Program-made: the position numbers and the translations under genes
Shown: positions 1 through 8,377 of the stretch, one piece after another
Layout: each line of letters begins with the position of its first letter
How positions within the stretch are numbered: the stretch's first letter is position 1
Source: Kistimonas scapharcae
Lineage (GTDB): Bacteria > Pseudomonadota > Gammaproteobacteria > Pseudomonadales > Endozoicomonadaceae
DNA length: 64,000 nucleotides
NCBI RefSeq assembly: GCF_039540975.1
Contig: NZ_BAABFL010000477.1
Span: 1 to 64,000 of the forward strand
Reading direction: 5' to 3'
The notes under the pieces: model-generated
Seen by the model: the letters and a program-made list of their open reading frames with translations, nothing else
What the model was told of the DNA's origin: nothing
The model's database searches: none

Positions 1-175
1 ATTTTGCCTGAAGAGCACAGGGGACGCTCTCTTCATTCAATTTAGCCTTACTTCTTCAGATCGTTAAGCGGGAGTTAAGGAATAATAATTGCCGCTAGTT
101 ACTGAACTATTTCCTGCCATAACGGCCTAATTAAGAAGGAAATTAATTTTTACTTCACAATGATATAAAACGCCG
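1..175. other. AT-rich intergenic leader of the first gene
   Basis: No coding region with a credible start is seen here. The stretch is AT-rich and leads into the metallo-beta-lactamase gene. Short AG-rich runs (near 76-85 and 136-142) are too far from that start codon to act as its ribosome-binding site. I see no clear promoter consensus. Confidence 0.4.
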
Positions 176-2104
176 ATGTCTGCCGATTCTAATCAGCGAA
201 TTTTCCCTACAGCGGTTACCACAACAGACCGGCCGACTATTGCCATGCCGGTCGACAATGACCAACGGCAATGTTTTCAAGGACTCCGGGAAGTACAGGC
301 TTGCGCTGACACCCTCACAGTATGGGAAAAAGCGCCTGGCAGCCCACCCTGCACATGGCAACAACTGAATTATACCGAATGGGGCCGCCAGCCTGCCGTT
401 CATCGTGACAGGAAATATTACTCACACCAGACAGAGACTCCTCTGATCGCCGGGTTACGCGATCCCATAGACGCACTGAAGATCGGCCTATCAACATTGT
501 GGGAAAAAATTAAACGCTTTTTTTCAGGTAAAGATCTGTTTTTCTTAAGCAGGCAGATAAAAGCAAACGCGCTGACTCACATACAAAACGGCATAAGGCC
601 CTGTCAGGACAGTAAGCAGACAGACCGGGGAGGATTTATAAAACGCGGGCATGCTCACTTAGGCATTGCACTGCCAACCTGCGACAATGATAAGCTTTAT
701 ATTGCTGTTGATCCGGCTGTTAACAAGCTTGGACCTGGTTACTCCCCCCAACTCCCCCCTGTTATTCCTGAGGGACTCGAAAATACGGACCTGGTATTGA
801 TCTCCCATGCCCACCTGGATCACTTTAAAGATCTCCCTCTCTACCGTCTCTACCCGCAAATGCCGACGCTTTTTGAACGGATCATCCAACCCTTTGAACA
901 GTTCATTCGTCGTCTTTCCGGGCACCCTGAGGTCAATGTCGTTCCAACTGCCCCTATTAGAACCCGACTGTGTTTCCCCGCAGGCTCTGAACAAATAGAT
1001 CCACTATTCAATGAAACCCTCGAAAATAACTGTAATGATGGTACACCTGTCGGCTTGGCAGCTGATGCCTTTGTGCCTTACACCATTAAACGACCCGGCA
1101 GTGATGATACCATCGCAACATTGGTCGCCATTCCCACCAAGCACTGGGCGGGTACAAACCCCTTAACCAACTTCCACAAAGCCCCAGGATTCGGTTATCT
1201 CTTGATGACGGAAAAAGAGTGCATTTTTGATGCAGGTGATACCGGTTACTCCCCTGAATTGTATGATGCCGTTGCAGCCATTGCGGCAAAGAATCCACAT
1301 CCAGGGGGACCAAACTATGTGACGGCGCTTTTCAGTCCAGCAGGGCCAGATTTTGAACGCAAGCACATGGAAAAAACCCATCAGGCCACCATTGATACGG
1401 CAAGATGTATCACAAAGCTTCAGCTTATACCCTTTATTCAGGAACAAATCCGCAACGGCATCACCGACAAACAGCAGATACTGCGTGATTTCATGGCACA
1501 GACAGAATGCCATTTCATCCATTGGGGCCACTACAAACTTGGGCCTATTCACTTTGAAGACCCTTGGATTTGTTGGCTTAAACTGATCTTTGATTGCAAT
1601 GATGTTGATGTTGATGTTGATGTTGATCTAGCCACGTTAGGCGAAGGTGCTACAGATCTGCAGCCTTTCATGGATAGCCCGGAATACCAGGCAACACAGA
1701 TAGCGGTAAAAGCACAACTGAGAGCAGATATCGATCAGATCAATGCGTTGTTTGACGATGGACATCAACAACACTGGGATATGCAGGACATCGCCATGAT
1801 CCTCATGAAAACCCTGCTCACTCAAGTCGCCACAAACCACGAAACGTCTTTCGGACACGAACAACACGGTAGCGTTGCTGAATGGGTCACCAGCGATTCC
1901 CACAGGATTCGGCCTGAAAATTTGGCGACACAGACACTGTCAAACTGGTTTTTCACCCATCCGGATGATCGATCAGAAAGGTCATTTCGTGGCATGTTTG
2001 AGCGTCCTCGCAACCCTAACCTTGCTGATAGGAATATTTCAAGCACCTCTCTGTCACGTGGGCAGCCTGTTCCTGCGCCTGATTTAAGCATCACCGTTCA
2101 CTAA
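176..2104 (+). CDS. Metallo-beta-lactamase fold hydrolase, NAPE-PLD-like
   Basis: Predicted zinc-dependent hydrolase of the metallo-beta-lactamase fold, 642 residues. The signature HAHLDH (H211, H213, D215, H216) is present. It is followed by a second block with PTKHWAGTN and then DAGDTGYSP, a pattern typical of N-acyl-phosphatidylethanolamine phospholipase D-like proteins. The first ~150 residues and the C-terminal ~150 residues are not recognisable extensions of that core. Near residue 476 a run of alternating Asp-Val comes from four tandem GATGTT hexamers (1601-1624), a possible slippage tract. The ATG at 176 has no strong Shine-Dalgarno site. It lies outside the integrase end of the prophage, so it is probably a host chromosomal gene. 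The substrate is unknown. Confidence 0.8.
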   Translation: MSADSNQRIFPTAVTTTDRPTIAMPVDNDQRQCFQGLREVQACADTLTVWEKAPGSPPCTWQQLNYTEWGRQPAVHRDRKYYSHQTETPLIAGLRDPIDALKIGLSTLWEKIKRFFSGKDLFFLSRQIKANALTHIQNGIRPCQDSKQTDRGGFIKRGHAHLGIALPTCDNDKLYIAVDPAVNKLGPGYSPQLPPVIPEGLENTDLVLISHAHLDHFKDLPLYRLYPQMPTLFERIIQPFEQFIRRLSGHPEVNVVPTAPIRTRLCFPAGSEQIDPLFNETLENNCNDGTPVGLAADAFVPYTIKRPGSDDTIATLVAIPTKHWAGTNPLTNFHKAPGFGYLLMTEKECIFDAGDTGYSPELYDAVAAIAAKNPHPGGPNYVTALFSPAGPDFERKHMEKTHQATIDTARCITKLQLIPFIQEQIRNGITDKQQILRDFMAQTECHFIHWGHYKLGPIHFEDPWICWLKLIFDCNDVDVDVDVDLATLGEGATDLQPFMDSPEYQATQIAVKAQLRADIDQINALFDDGHQQHWDMQDIAMILMKTLLTQVATNHETSFGHEQHGSVAEWVTSDSHRIRPENLATQTLSNWFFTHPDDRSERSFRGMFERPRNPNLADRNISSTSLSRGQPVPAPDLSITVH

Positions 2105-2542
2105 CACAGTGCATAAAAAAACACCAAACACACAAGGAGCAAGGGATTCTTACTATTTGTTATTGCTATGTCATTGATTTTTAAGCAAATAAATTTTTTT
2201 GATGGGTTAGCATGTCTAACAATTTCGTACCCAATCGTCCTGAATCGGCTCAAAAGTACCCAAAAAGTACCCAAGCCCTGACAGGCAATTTGAAACTAAC
2301 AATTTGTGAGTATCGGTAACGAGCCCATTGCCCCTACAACCCCGCTCCGGTAAAATCCCCCCGCTCACCGTATCGGTCAAGACGGGTACCTCCATCGTGA
2401 TCGACGCACATGCGGTGAGTGCAGCGTGATCCATGACACGCGAGTCCGACCCTGGGAACCTGCCTAACCCGTGACCAGGGTTCGGGCGAACTAAAAAAAG
2501 GGCTCCTCGGCCCTTGTTCCTTTCTTGATCCCCTTCATACCA
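2105..2542. other. Candidate attL region between host gene and integrase
   Basis: No gene is supported. The stretch contains a small dyad GTTAG-CATGT-CTAAC near 2208-2222, three copies of GTACCCAA (2227-2234, 2256-2263, 2267-2274; the last two are 11 bp apart) and two copies of CTAACAATTT (about 2218 and 2303). Clustered short direct repeats beside a tyrosine integrase gene resemble arm-type integrase binding sites, so this is the likely prophage junction. The exact core cannot be defined because the right end is not in the window. Confidence 0.45.
2494..2516 (-). terminator. Rho-independent terminator after integrase
   Basis: On the minus strand a stem AAGGGC/GCCCTT with a six-base loop is followed directly by a run of T. 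It lies about 30 nt past the integrase stop codon in the direction of transcription. Confidence 0.6.
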
Positions 2543-3511
2543 TCACAATAAACTCACGGCCCCGTCGAAATCCTGCGCGGCCAGATGGATGTAACGCTGG
2601 CTGGTCTGAAGGCTGGAGTGCCCCATCAGCTTCGAGATATGCCAGGGGTTCGCACACTGCCTGGCCAGCAGTGTCCCGAAGGTGTGCCGGATGTCGTGGG
2701 GCTTGAAGTCCTCGATGCCCAGCGCTTCACAAATGCGCATGTGCTCCTTATACACACGGCCATAGTTATACCAGCGCTTCGGGAAGACCTTTCTGCCGGG
2801 CTCCCGGGTCAGCGACCCGATCACCTCGCGCACCTTGTCATGCATGGGCACCGCCCTGACCCTCAGCTTACGGGGCTGCCCCTTCCAGTGACGGAACACC
2901 AGTGCGTCTTCGGTCACATCCTGCCAGGTGAGATTGCGCAGCTCGCCGATGCGACAGCCGGTATAGAACAACACGGTCAGGAATCCGCGATAAAGCGCAT
3001 CGGCCTCGGCCAGGTACGCCTCCCGTTCCCCGGGTTCGAGCCAGCGTACCCGTGCATCATCGATCCGGTCGAAGATGGGCCGGAAGATACCCGAGACCAT
3101 CCTCGATTGCTCGCAGTAGTTGATTACGGCATTCAACTGCCGGAGTTCCCGCTCGATGGTGTTCGCCTTGTTCTTCGAGTGGAACCGTTTGATGTACCGG
3201 TTTACGCTCTCCTGGCAAAACAGGTGCGCCCGGACATCCTTCCAGTAATCTTGCATTCTCAGCAGGATATTGTGAGAGCGAAGCCCGAGCCTGAGTCCGG
3301 GCTTCTTGAGATAGGCGTCGACCAGATCAGCGATGGTGTACAGCTCGCGGTTGGTCTTGTCGTTCATGGCGTCATAGTAGAACTGCGCCATGAACTGCTC
3401 GGCCCGTCCGTAATCCTTACATCGGGTCGAGCGCCGTACCCGCTGGCCTCCGACTGTGCCGACCATCTGCCATGCTGATGAGTCGTCTCTCCGTGTCAGT
3501 TTCAGCGCCAT
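2543..3511 (-). CDS. int: Phage tyrosine recombinase / integrase
   Basis: Site-specific recombinase that would integrate and excise the prophage. It has 322 residues, an ordinary length for phage integrases. The catalytic tyrosine-recombinase residues are all visible: R187 in the GCRIGEL box, H272-x-x-R275 in HDIRHT, H298 in GHSS and nucleophile Y307 in RYIHL. The N-terminal third matches the arm- and core-binding part by position. The start at 3511 is backed by a strong AGGGAGGT ribosome-binding site. The gene reads toward the candidate attachment region, the usual arrangement. It looks intact. Confidence 0.95.
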   Translation of the reverse strand: MALKLTRRDDSSAWQMVGTVGGQRVRRSTRCKDYGRAEQFMAQFYYDAMNDKTNRELYTIADLVDAYLKKPGLRLGLRSHNILLRMQDYWKDVRAHLFCQESVNRYIKRFHSKNKANTIERELRQLNAVINYCEQSRMVSGIFRPIFDRIDDARVRWLEPGEREAYLAEADALYRGFLTVLFYTGCRIGELRNLTWQDVTEDALVFRHWKGQPRKLRVRAVPMHDKVREVIGSLTREPGRKVFPKRWYNYGRVYKEHMRICEALGIEDFKPHDIRHTFGTLLARQCANPWHISKLMGHSSLQTSQRYIHLAAQDFDGAVSLL

Positions 3512-3583
3512 GGTTTTACCTCCCTGTTAATGCTGCTCCCTGTTCAGCTCCTCTAACTTGTCAGCGATCAAGTACCGTCCTGG

Positions 3584-4108
3584 CTATCTCGCTTTCGCAA
3601 ACAGATCCTTGAACTCAGACTCGTATTTCTCGTCATAGTTCTTGTCCCAGTCGATCGGCAGGCCGCCTGATGCCGCGACGTACTGCTCCGGCGACACTGA
3701 CTCGTAACACTCTTTCAAGGCAATGGCCATCGCGGTCCGGGTCGGTACTTCGAGCCGCTTCTTGATATGGTGGATCATCACCTTCACCGTCGACAGCGTG
3801 ACGCCGAGCCGCTCGGAAATCTCGTCGTTCCTGGCTCCGCGACAGAGCATCTGTGCCACGGCGTGGGCTTTGGTCGACAGTTTGAAAAAGCCCTGGAGCG
3901 CCGTGCTGTTCTCGGGCTCGCGTACAATCTCGGCTCTCGGCGCTGGCGACAACCCGCTACCGCTGGCCATGCGCCAGATGGTCGCCATGCTGTTCTGATG
4001 CATGTCGCCGAGCGCCTGGATCAATGCCATATGCTTTGCTTCGAGATCCCCGAGGCGGGTATTCAGCGTGTCAATCTCCGCCTTGAGTGATGCGACAGTC
4101 TCTTTCAT
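3584..4108 (-). CDS. LuxR-type HTH transcriptional regulator with coiled-coil N terminus
   Basis: 174 residues. The first ~45 residues form heptad-like repeats consistent with a coiled coil. Residues ~95-150 carry a LuxR/GerE-type helix-turn-helix: LSTKAHAVAQMLCRGARNDE, then the recognition-helix region with LSTVKVMIHHI. No receiver or autoinducer domain is present, so it is probably a small phage regulator. GGAGG precedes the ATG. Its upstream region carries two dyad-symmetric sequences (4202-4222 and 4238-4260) that could be binding sites for itself or for another repressor. It sits next to the integrase, which suggests a role in lysogeny or integration control; that is inference. Confidence 0.8.
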   Translation of the reverse strand: MKETVASLKAEIDTLNTRLGDLEAKHMALIQALGDMHQNSMATIWRMASGSGLSPAPRAEIVREPENSTALQGFFKLSTKAHAVAQMLCRGARNDEISERLGVTLSTVKVMIHHIKKRLEVPTRTAMAIALKECYESVSPEQYVAASGGLPIDWDKNYDEKYESEFKDLFAKAR

Positions 4109-4201
4109 GCGTGAGCCTCCAAAGCGTCCGTCCAGGAATTATCGTTCTGTTGTTTTGTTGACTGGTTGTTGTCCATCGGTTTAATAAAACCTTCCGATGT
4201 G

Positions 4202-4260
4202 CCTATTTGTACAGGAAATAGGTTACATCGTCACGCCAAAGGGAAATATATTTACCCTTT
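4202..4260. promoter_or_regulatory. Two dyad operators upstream of the LuxR-type gene
   Basis: CCTATTT and AAATAGG form an inverted repeat at 4202-4222. AAAGGG and ACCCTTT flank an AT core at 4238-4260. Both lie 95-150 nt upstream of the leftward LuxR-type gene in an otherwise non-coding stretch. Dyads in this position are typical of operators; the bound protein is unknown. Confidence 0.45.
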
Positions 4261-4329
4261 ATGTCACTTTTACAACACACGATGATAAACCTTTGTTAGG
4301 GTAGAGTTACCCGCTGCATTGAAAGCCTC

Positions 4330-4361
4330 CGCCCGCTCCCGTCTATGCGGGCTTTTTTTGC
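4330..4361 (+). terminator. Rho-independent terminator reading rightward
   Basis: GCCCGC and GCGGGC form a stem followed by seven T on the plus strand. No rightward gene precedes it: both neighbours are leftward. It may end a short untranslated rightward RNA starting in 4200-4320, or act against antisense transcription. Confidence 0.6.
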
Positions 4362-4364
4362 CCG

Positions 4365-6371
4365 CTACAGCCGCCTTCCCAGCAGTATCTTCGCGATCTG
4401 TTCCAGTGCCACAGTGGTCAGGTCTTTGATGGCATGCACAACGACATGCCTGGGATAAAAGTTGCGCACGGCGCTGTCAACGATCCCGATACCCAGCACC
4501 TCGACGCCATCATCCTCGATATCCCTGATCGAACTGTACAGGTGCCGGGCTAACCGGGTGCGGTCATTGGTTCCATTGATCATCGGAGCGCCGTCGCTCA
4601 GGACCATCAGCACCTTGCGGGGTTCCGGCCTCACTCGCAGCCGGTCATAGGCCAGCAACAGACTCTCACCGTCACAGTTACAGACATAGGACTTGCAGGG
4701 TACCCGCTCGACAGCGACGAGACTGGTGCGACAGAGGTTCAACGGTTGATTGAACGCCTTGAAGATCGCCATGTTAATCGCTTCAAAACGGGTGAAGTTA
4801 AATCCCCGGGGATGCCGGGTGTCATAGTCATCACGCCGCATGTAAGCATCCATGCTCGACCGTAACTTCACCGTCGCCGTACTGTGCCGGTTGGTGCAGA
4901 ACCCGAGGATTTCATACTGAACGTGGGTCTTTTCCAGCGCCTCGGCGATAGCGATCACCGATTGCATGGCGATGGTGTTCTTGCCGTTCCTGATCATTGA
5001 AGTGCTGAGGTCCACCAGCACGGTTACCGCCGTCTCGACATCGTTGTCCTCTTCGCGGAACCGATAGACATCATCCTCGGCGTTGTAGGCTCCGACCAAC
5101 CGCCGGGGATCAAGGCGGCCTGCTTTCTGGCTGCCTACCCAGCGCACATCCCGCCGGGCGGCCAGCGCCGTCTCCAGTTTCCGGCGCATCACATTGATCT
5201 TGCCAGCGGTTTCGTTCACCGCCTCGTCGTAACGGCTGAGATTGTCCTTGTCCCGCATCAGGGTACCGATCTCGTCGTCGGTGGTCTTGTCACTCCACGT
5301 ATCGAACTCGGTCGAGAAGGTGCGATACTCTGAACCATCGCCGGTATGGTCGGCAACGGCATCCTTGATCGCCGCCGTTACGTCACCCCGCAGTCCTTTG
5401 GTGCCGCCGACTTTCAAGCGTGGGTCGTCGTGGTCGGCATCATTCACTCCCGGCTTACCATCGCCATCACTGGGGGTGTCATCGTCGGCGGTATCGACCG
5501 AGTTATCACCCTCCGAGTCATCATGGCCGGTACCATTACCGTCATCGTCTGCATCATCGTCGCCGTCACTGTCTGGCTGCGAGCCACGGCCTGAGCTGTC
5601 CGAGTCACCCGATCCGTCACCGTCCGAGTCTGCATCCCCGGCGTCATCGCTATCACCCGTGTCCGTGTCTGAATACGCATCATCGTCTGGCTTATCGGTC
5701 CCGGGTTCCAACTCGACGATGGCATCGAAGATTTCGTCGGCGAGTGCGAGGGAGTCCTGTGTACTGGCAAGCCCGGTGATTCGAGCCGCCCAGTCGACAC
5801 ACATCCGGTATTGCCCGGCACTCATTCTGGCCTGCACTGCACCGAGGAAATCGCTGAGGTCGTCGCCCCTGAGGCCGTTGTTGACCCGTCCCATGTTGGC
5901 CAGCGTCACGGGGACAAAGGCGTACCATGGTGAGTCCGTGTCGCTCGCCATTGTCTCAAGCATCTGTCGACACACGGCATTGGCGACGGCGGTGAGGTTG
6001 TCAGTGGCTCCCTCATAGTCCTGCATCACGAGCCGTTCCATGCGGGGATCTTCGATGCCGTTGGCGATATCCTTCCTGAAGGGGGTTCCTGCTTCGATGG
6101 CTTGTCTGGCGTAGCTCTGGAACGCCTCCATGTCGGTGTAACGCAGGTGCCCCGTCTCGTGGTCGATGTAACCACGGCTCACGGCGACCTGGTTTTCGTC
6201 GAGGGTGGATTTCAGATCGAGGGAGGGATAGATGATCTTGTTGCCGTCGGTTCCCGCCATGTTGCCACGGAACACGATGTCGATCCGCTCGTTGCGACCG
6301 AAGGTTCTTGAAGTGCCCCGGCACTCGTGGGTGAAGTCCGACGCCTTCATGGATGTGGTTTTGCGTTTCAT
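4365..6371 (-). CDS. CobT-like VWA-domain protein (phage MoxR/VWA partner)
   Basis: 668 residues. The N-terminal part contains DHETGH (H71 to H75), a short HExxH-like motif. Residues ~225-320 form a strongly acidic Asp/Ser/Gly-rich linker, as in CobT. The C-terminal third is a von Willebrand factor A domain with the MIDAS motif DLSTSM and the later LSDGAP block. Phages such as N4 carry pairs annotated cobT/cobS. They are distant relatives of the cobalt chelatase subunits, not proof of cobalamin synthesis, and no other cobalamin gene is seen here. AGGAG lies before the start. The AAA+ partner is immediately upstream in the same orientation, so they probably form a chaperone-like complex whose target is unknown. 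Confidence 0.85.
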   Translation of the reverse strand: MKRKTTSMKASDFTHECRGTSRTFGRNERIDIVFRGNMAGTDGNKIIYPSLDLKSTLDENQVAVSRGYIDHETGHLRYTDMEAFQSYARQAIEAGTPFRKDIANGIEDPRMERLVMQDYEGATDNLTAVANAVCRQMLETMASDTDSPWYAFVPVTLANMGRVNNGLRGDDLSDFLGAVQARMSAGQYRMCVDWAARITGLASTQDSLALADEIFDAIVELEPGTDKPDDDAYSDTDTGDSDDAGDADSDGDGSGDSDSSGRGSQPDSDGDDDADDDGNGTGHDDSEGDNSVDTADDDTPSDGDGKPGVNDADHDDPRLKVGGTKGLRGDVTAAIKDAVADHTGDGSEYRTFSTEFDTWSDKTTDDEIGTLMRDKDNLSRYDEAVNETAGKINVMRRKLETALAARRDVRWVGSQKAGRLDPRRLVGAYNAEDDVYRFREEDNDVETAVTVLVDLSTSMIRNGKNTIAMQSVIAIAEALEKTHVQYEILGFCTNRHSTATVKLRSSMDAYMRRDDYDTRHPRGFNFTRFEAINMAIFKAFNQPLNLCRTSLVAVERVPCKSYVCNCDGESLLLAYDRLRVRPEPRKVLMVLSDGAPMINGTNDRTRLARHLYSSIRDIEDDGVEVLGIGIVDSAVRNFYPRHVVVHAIKDLTTVALEQIAKILLGRRL

Positions 6372-6460
6372 CTGTGTACTCCTTTACAAAAAACGGCCCT
6401 ATGGCCGTCGAAAACTGGTGTGTCGTCCATGCCACACTGAAATCTGTAGCGGGTTAGTCT

Positions 6461-8224
6461 TTAAAACCCGGCACCGGGGAACACCCGCTGGGCGATGCCA
6501 CGCAGAACGATCCGGTCCTCGGGGTTGGCGCGGTTCAGGATGGTGTTACTGATGGCGAGATTGATAGCGTCGGCAGTACCGATGCGAGTGTGGTAGAAGC
6601 TGTATTCCTGTGCCGCCCCGATGATGTTGCGCAACGAGACCGGCTCGGTCACTTCAACGCTGGTGAAAGCGACACGGTGCTCGTGGACATACTGCATGAG
6701 CTTGTCTGCCATGTCGTCATCAAGTGTCGGCACCTTGCTACGAAGTACGGCCAGTTCATCATCGCGGCGCATGTAATCGACGGGGATGAAGTTATGGAAG
6801 CGATTGAGCAGGGCTCTCGACAGCACCCGGGTACCCTGGTAGAGACCGCTGTCATCGCCCTGGCCCTGGGTGTTGCAGGCTGCGACGGCACGGAAGAACG
6901 GGTGTGCCTTGATGCGGCGACCGCCATCGTCGGTGATGGTTAGCTGGCCCTGATCGAGGGCGTTCTGGAGTGCGTACAACACATCTGGCCTGCCCACATC
7001 CAGTTCGTCGAGAAGCAGGATGGTCGGTGAGTTCATGGCCTGGGGGAGAACACCGTCGACGTACCTGGATACCGTGGTACCGTCGTCGTTATCGAGTTTG
7101 GTCTGGCCAACCAGATCGAGACGGGAGATATCGCCGTCGAAGTTGACCCGACGCATGGGCCAGTTCAATTTGGCGCAGACTTGCTGGGCGAGGGTGGTCT
7201 TGCCGGTACCGGTGTGGCCGTAGAGCCAGGCGTTCTTGCCTGCGACGATGGTCGAGAGATAGGGCAGCAGGGTATCGACGTTGAAGGCGTAGAACTCGTC
7301 GGCCTCCGGCACCCACGGATGCTCGCCGTCCCACTCGAAGTAAGGCACGTCGAAGTCGAGGGCGTTGCGGGTCTTCTCGTCGGTGGTGGGCACATTGAAT
7401 ACATCGCAGGCTTTGCGGTAGGTGATTTCGCCTGCCGGAATCGAGAGGTCGGTGTCGCTGTCGTAGGCGTCGATCTTGCCGGTGATCTTCGGGGTGTCGT
7501 CTGACATGCGCTTCAGCCTGGCGATCTCATCATCCTGCTGCTCGGCCAGATGGCGGAACTTCATGCCCATGTTGATCGCATCGACGAACTGGTTCATCGA
7601 ATAGGGAGAGCCGGTCGCCCTGAGCAGGTTGTCGATGGCGCTCATGACACCGTCGTCACCATTGACTGTGAGGGGGTTGGGCAGCTCGAAGGCATCGGCT
7701 TTCGCTATCAGCTGGCTTTGCGCGGTGTCTGTAGAAGCGGCAGGCTCGGGGACTGCGGGTGCGTTCATGTCATCGTCCTTGAAGGTTGGTGTGGGTGCGG
7801 GATGACTGCCGCGTATTGCTTTGAACGCAGCATCAATGACGTCGATCGTCCATTCCTTGTGGCGACCGAAGGAGTCGGTGTTGTCGTTGAATGCGAGATC
7901 CTTGTCCGATATGGCGTCGATGAATTTCTGGAACACGTCGAGACGTTCGATCCTGTTCACCGTGATTGCCTTGACGATCATGAACACCAGCACCTTGTTG
8001 TGTACCTTGTCCCGGAAGCAGGTAGGCAGTGGCTTGTTGATCCGGATCGGGTGATCTGTGCGGTAAATCCAGTTGGACGTCTCGAATATGTGTTGCCAGT
8101 TGTATGACCTGTAGGCTTTCTTGAAGGCGAGATGCCACCACTTGCGCAGCTCGGCCCGGTTGTTTCGGTTGTCGTACAATTCCTTTGGCGAAGGTAACTC
8201 CCTCGCACTTTTACGAGTAGCCAT
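6461..8224 (-). CDS. CobS/MoxR-like AAA+ ATPase
   Basis: About 587 residues with the start chosen at 8224, where GGGAG sits just upstream; a longer reading to 8281 would add 19 residues with no ribosome-binding site. Walker A is GHTGTGKTT near residue 335, Walker B is LLLDELD near 400, and an arginine-rich sensor region follows, which fits the MoxR/CobS branch of AAA+ ATPases. The first ~200 residues are not recognised. The gene directly precedes the CobT-like VWA gene, the standard pairing of this family. Three regulatory-looking elements (hairpin box, dyad, palindrome) lie between its start and the next gene upstream. Confidence 0.87.
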   Translation of the reverse strand: MATRKSARELPSPKELYDNRNNRAELRKWWHLAFKKAYRSYNWQHIFETSNWIYRTDHPIRINKPLPTCFRDKVHNKVLVFMIVKAITVNRIERLDVFQKFIDAISDKDLAFNDNTDSFGRHKEWTIDVIDAAFKAIRGSHPAPTPTFKDDDMNAPAVPEPAASTDTAQSQLIAKADAFELPNPLTVNGDDGVMSAIDNLLRATGSPYSMNQFVDAINMGMKFRHLAEQQDDEIARLKRMSDDTPKITGKIDAYDSDTDLSIPAGEITYRKACDVFNVPTTDEKTRNALDFDVPYFEWDGEHPWVPEADEFYAFNVDTLLPYLSTIVAGKNAWLYGHTGTGKTTLAQQVCAKLNWPMRRVNFDGDISRLDLVGQTKLDNDDGTTVSRYVDGVLPQAMNSPTILLLDELDVGRPDVLYALQNALDQGQLTITDDGGRRIKAHPFFRAVAACNTQGQGDDSGLYQGTRVLSRALLNRFHNFIPVDYMRRDDELAVLRSKVPTLDDDMADKLMQYVHEHRVAFTSVEVTEPVSLRNIIGAAQEYSFYHTRIGTADAINLAISNTILNRANPEDRIVLRGIAQRVFPGAGF

Positions 8225-8287
8225 TGTTGAACTCTCCCTGTTGGTTGCACCGTTGATGCCGGACAGCATCAGGCTCTGCACTGACTC

Positions 8288-8315
8288 ATACTCTTTGAGT
8301 ATCCCTGTGCGAGAA
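8288..8315 (-). promoter_or_regulatory. Hairpin regulatory element, copy 1
   Basis: On the minus strand TTCTCGCACAGG is followed by a perfect hairpin with a 6-bp stem, ATACTC/GAGTAT, and a 3-nt loop (8288-8302). The element ends 63 nt upstream of the start of the AAA+ ATPase gene. Two close relatives occur at 11941-11968 and 12723-12749 at similar distances from other leftward genes, so it is probably a phage promoter, operator or 5' RNA element. Confidence 0.6.
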
Positions 8316-8335
8316 CGGTTTAAGGGCTTGTGTTT

Positions 8336-8355
8336 ACCAATGTCTAACCATTGGT
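8336..8355. promoter_or_regulatory. Operator-like inverted repeat ACCAATG-N6-CATTGGT
   Basis: A perfect 7-bp dyad separated by 6 nt lies in the short gap between two leftward genes. A second palindrome, GTTTGCAAAC, follows at 8360-8369. Both are about 110-145 nt upstream of the AAA+ gene and just above hairpin element copy 1, so a regulated promoter is likely here. Confidence 0.5.
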
Positions 8356-8377
8356 CATGGTTTGCAAACTAACGCAC

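Noticed and set aside
5242..6018. Long rightward open frame opposite the CobT-like gene
   Set aside because: It is the antisense of the Asp/Ser-rich linker and has a Ser/Pro-only composition with no ribosome-binding site.
4365..8224. Cobalamin biosynthesis locus (cobS/cobT)
   Set aside because: Only the AAA+/VWA pair is present; no cobN or other cobalamin gene, and phages carry such pairs without that pathway.
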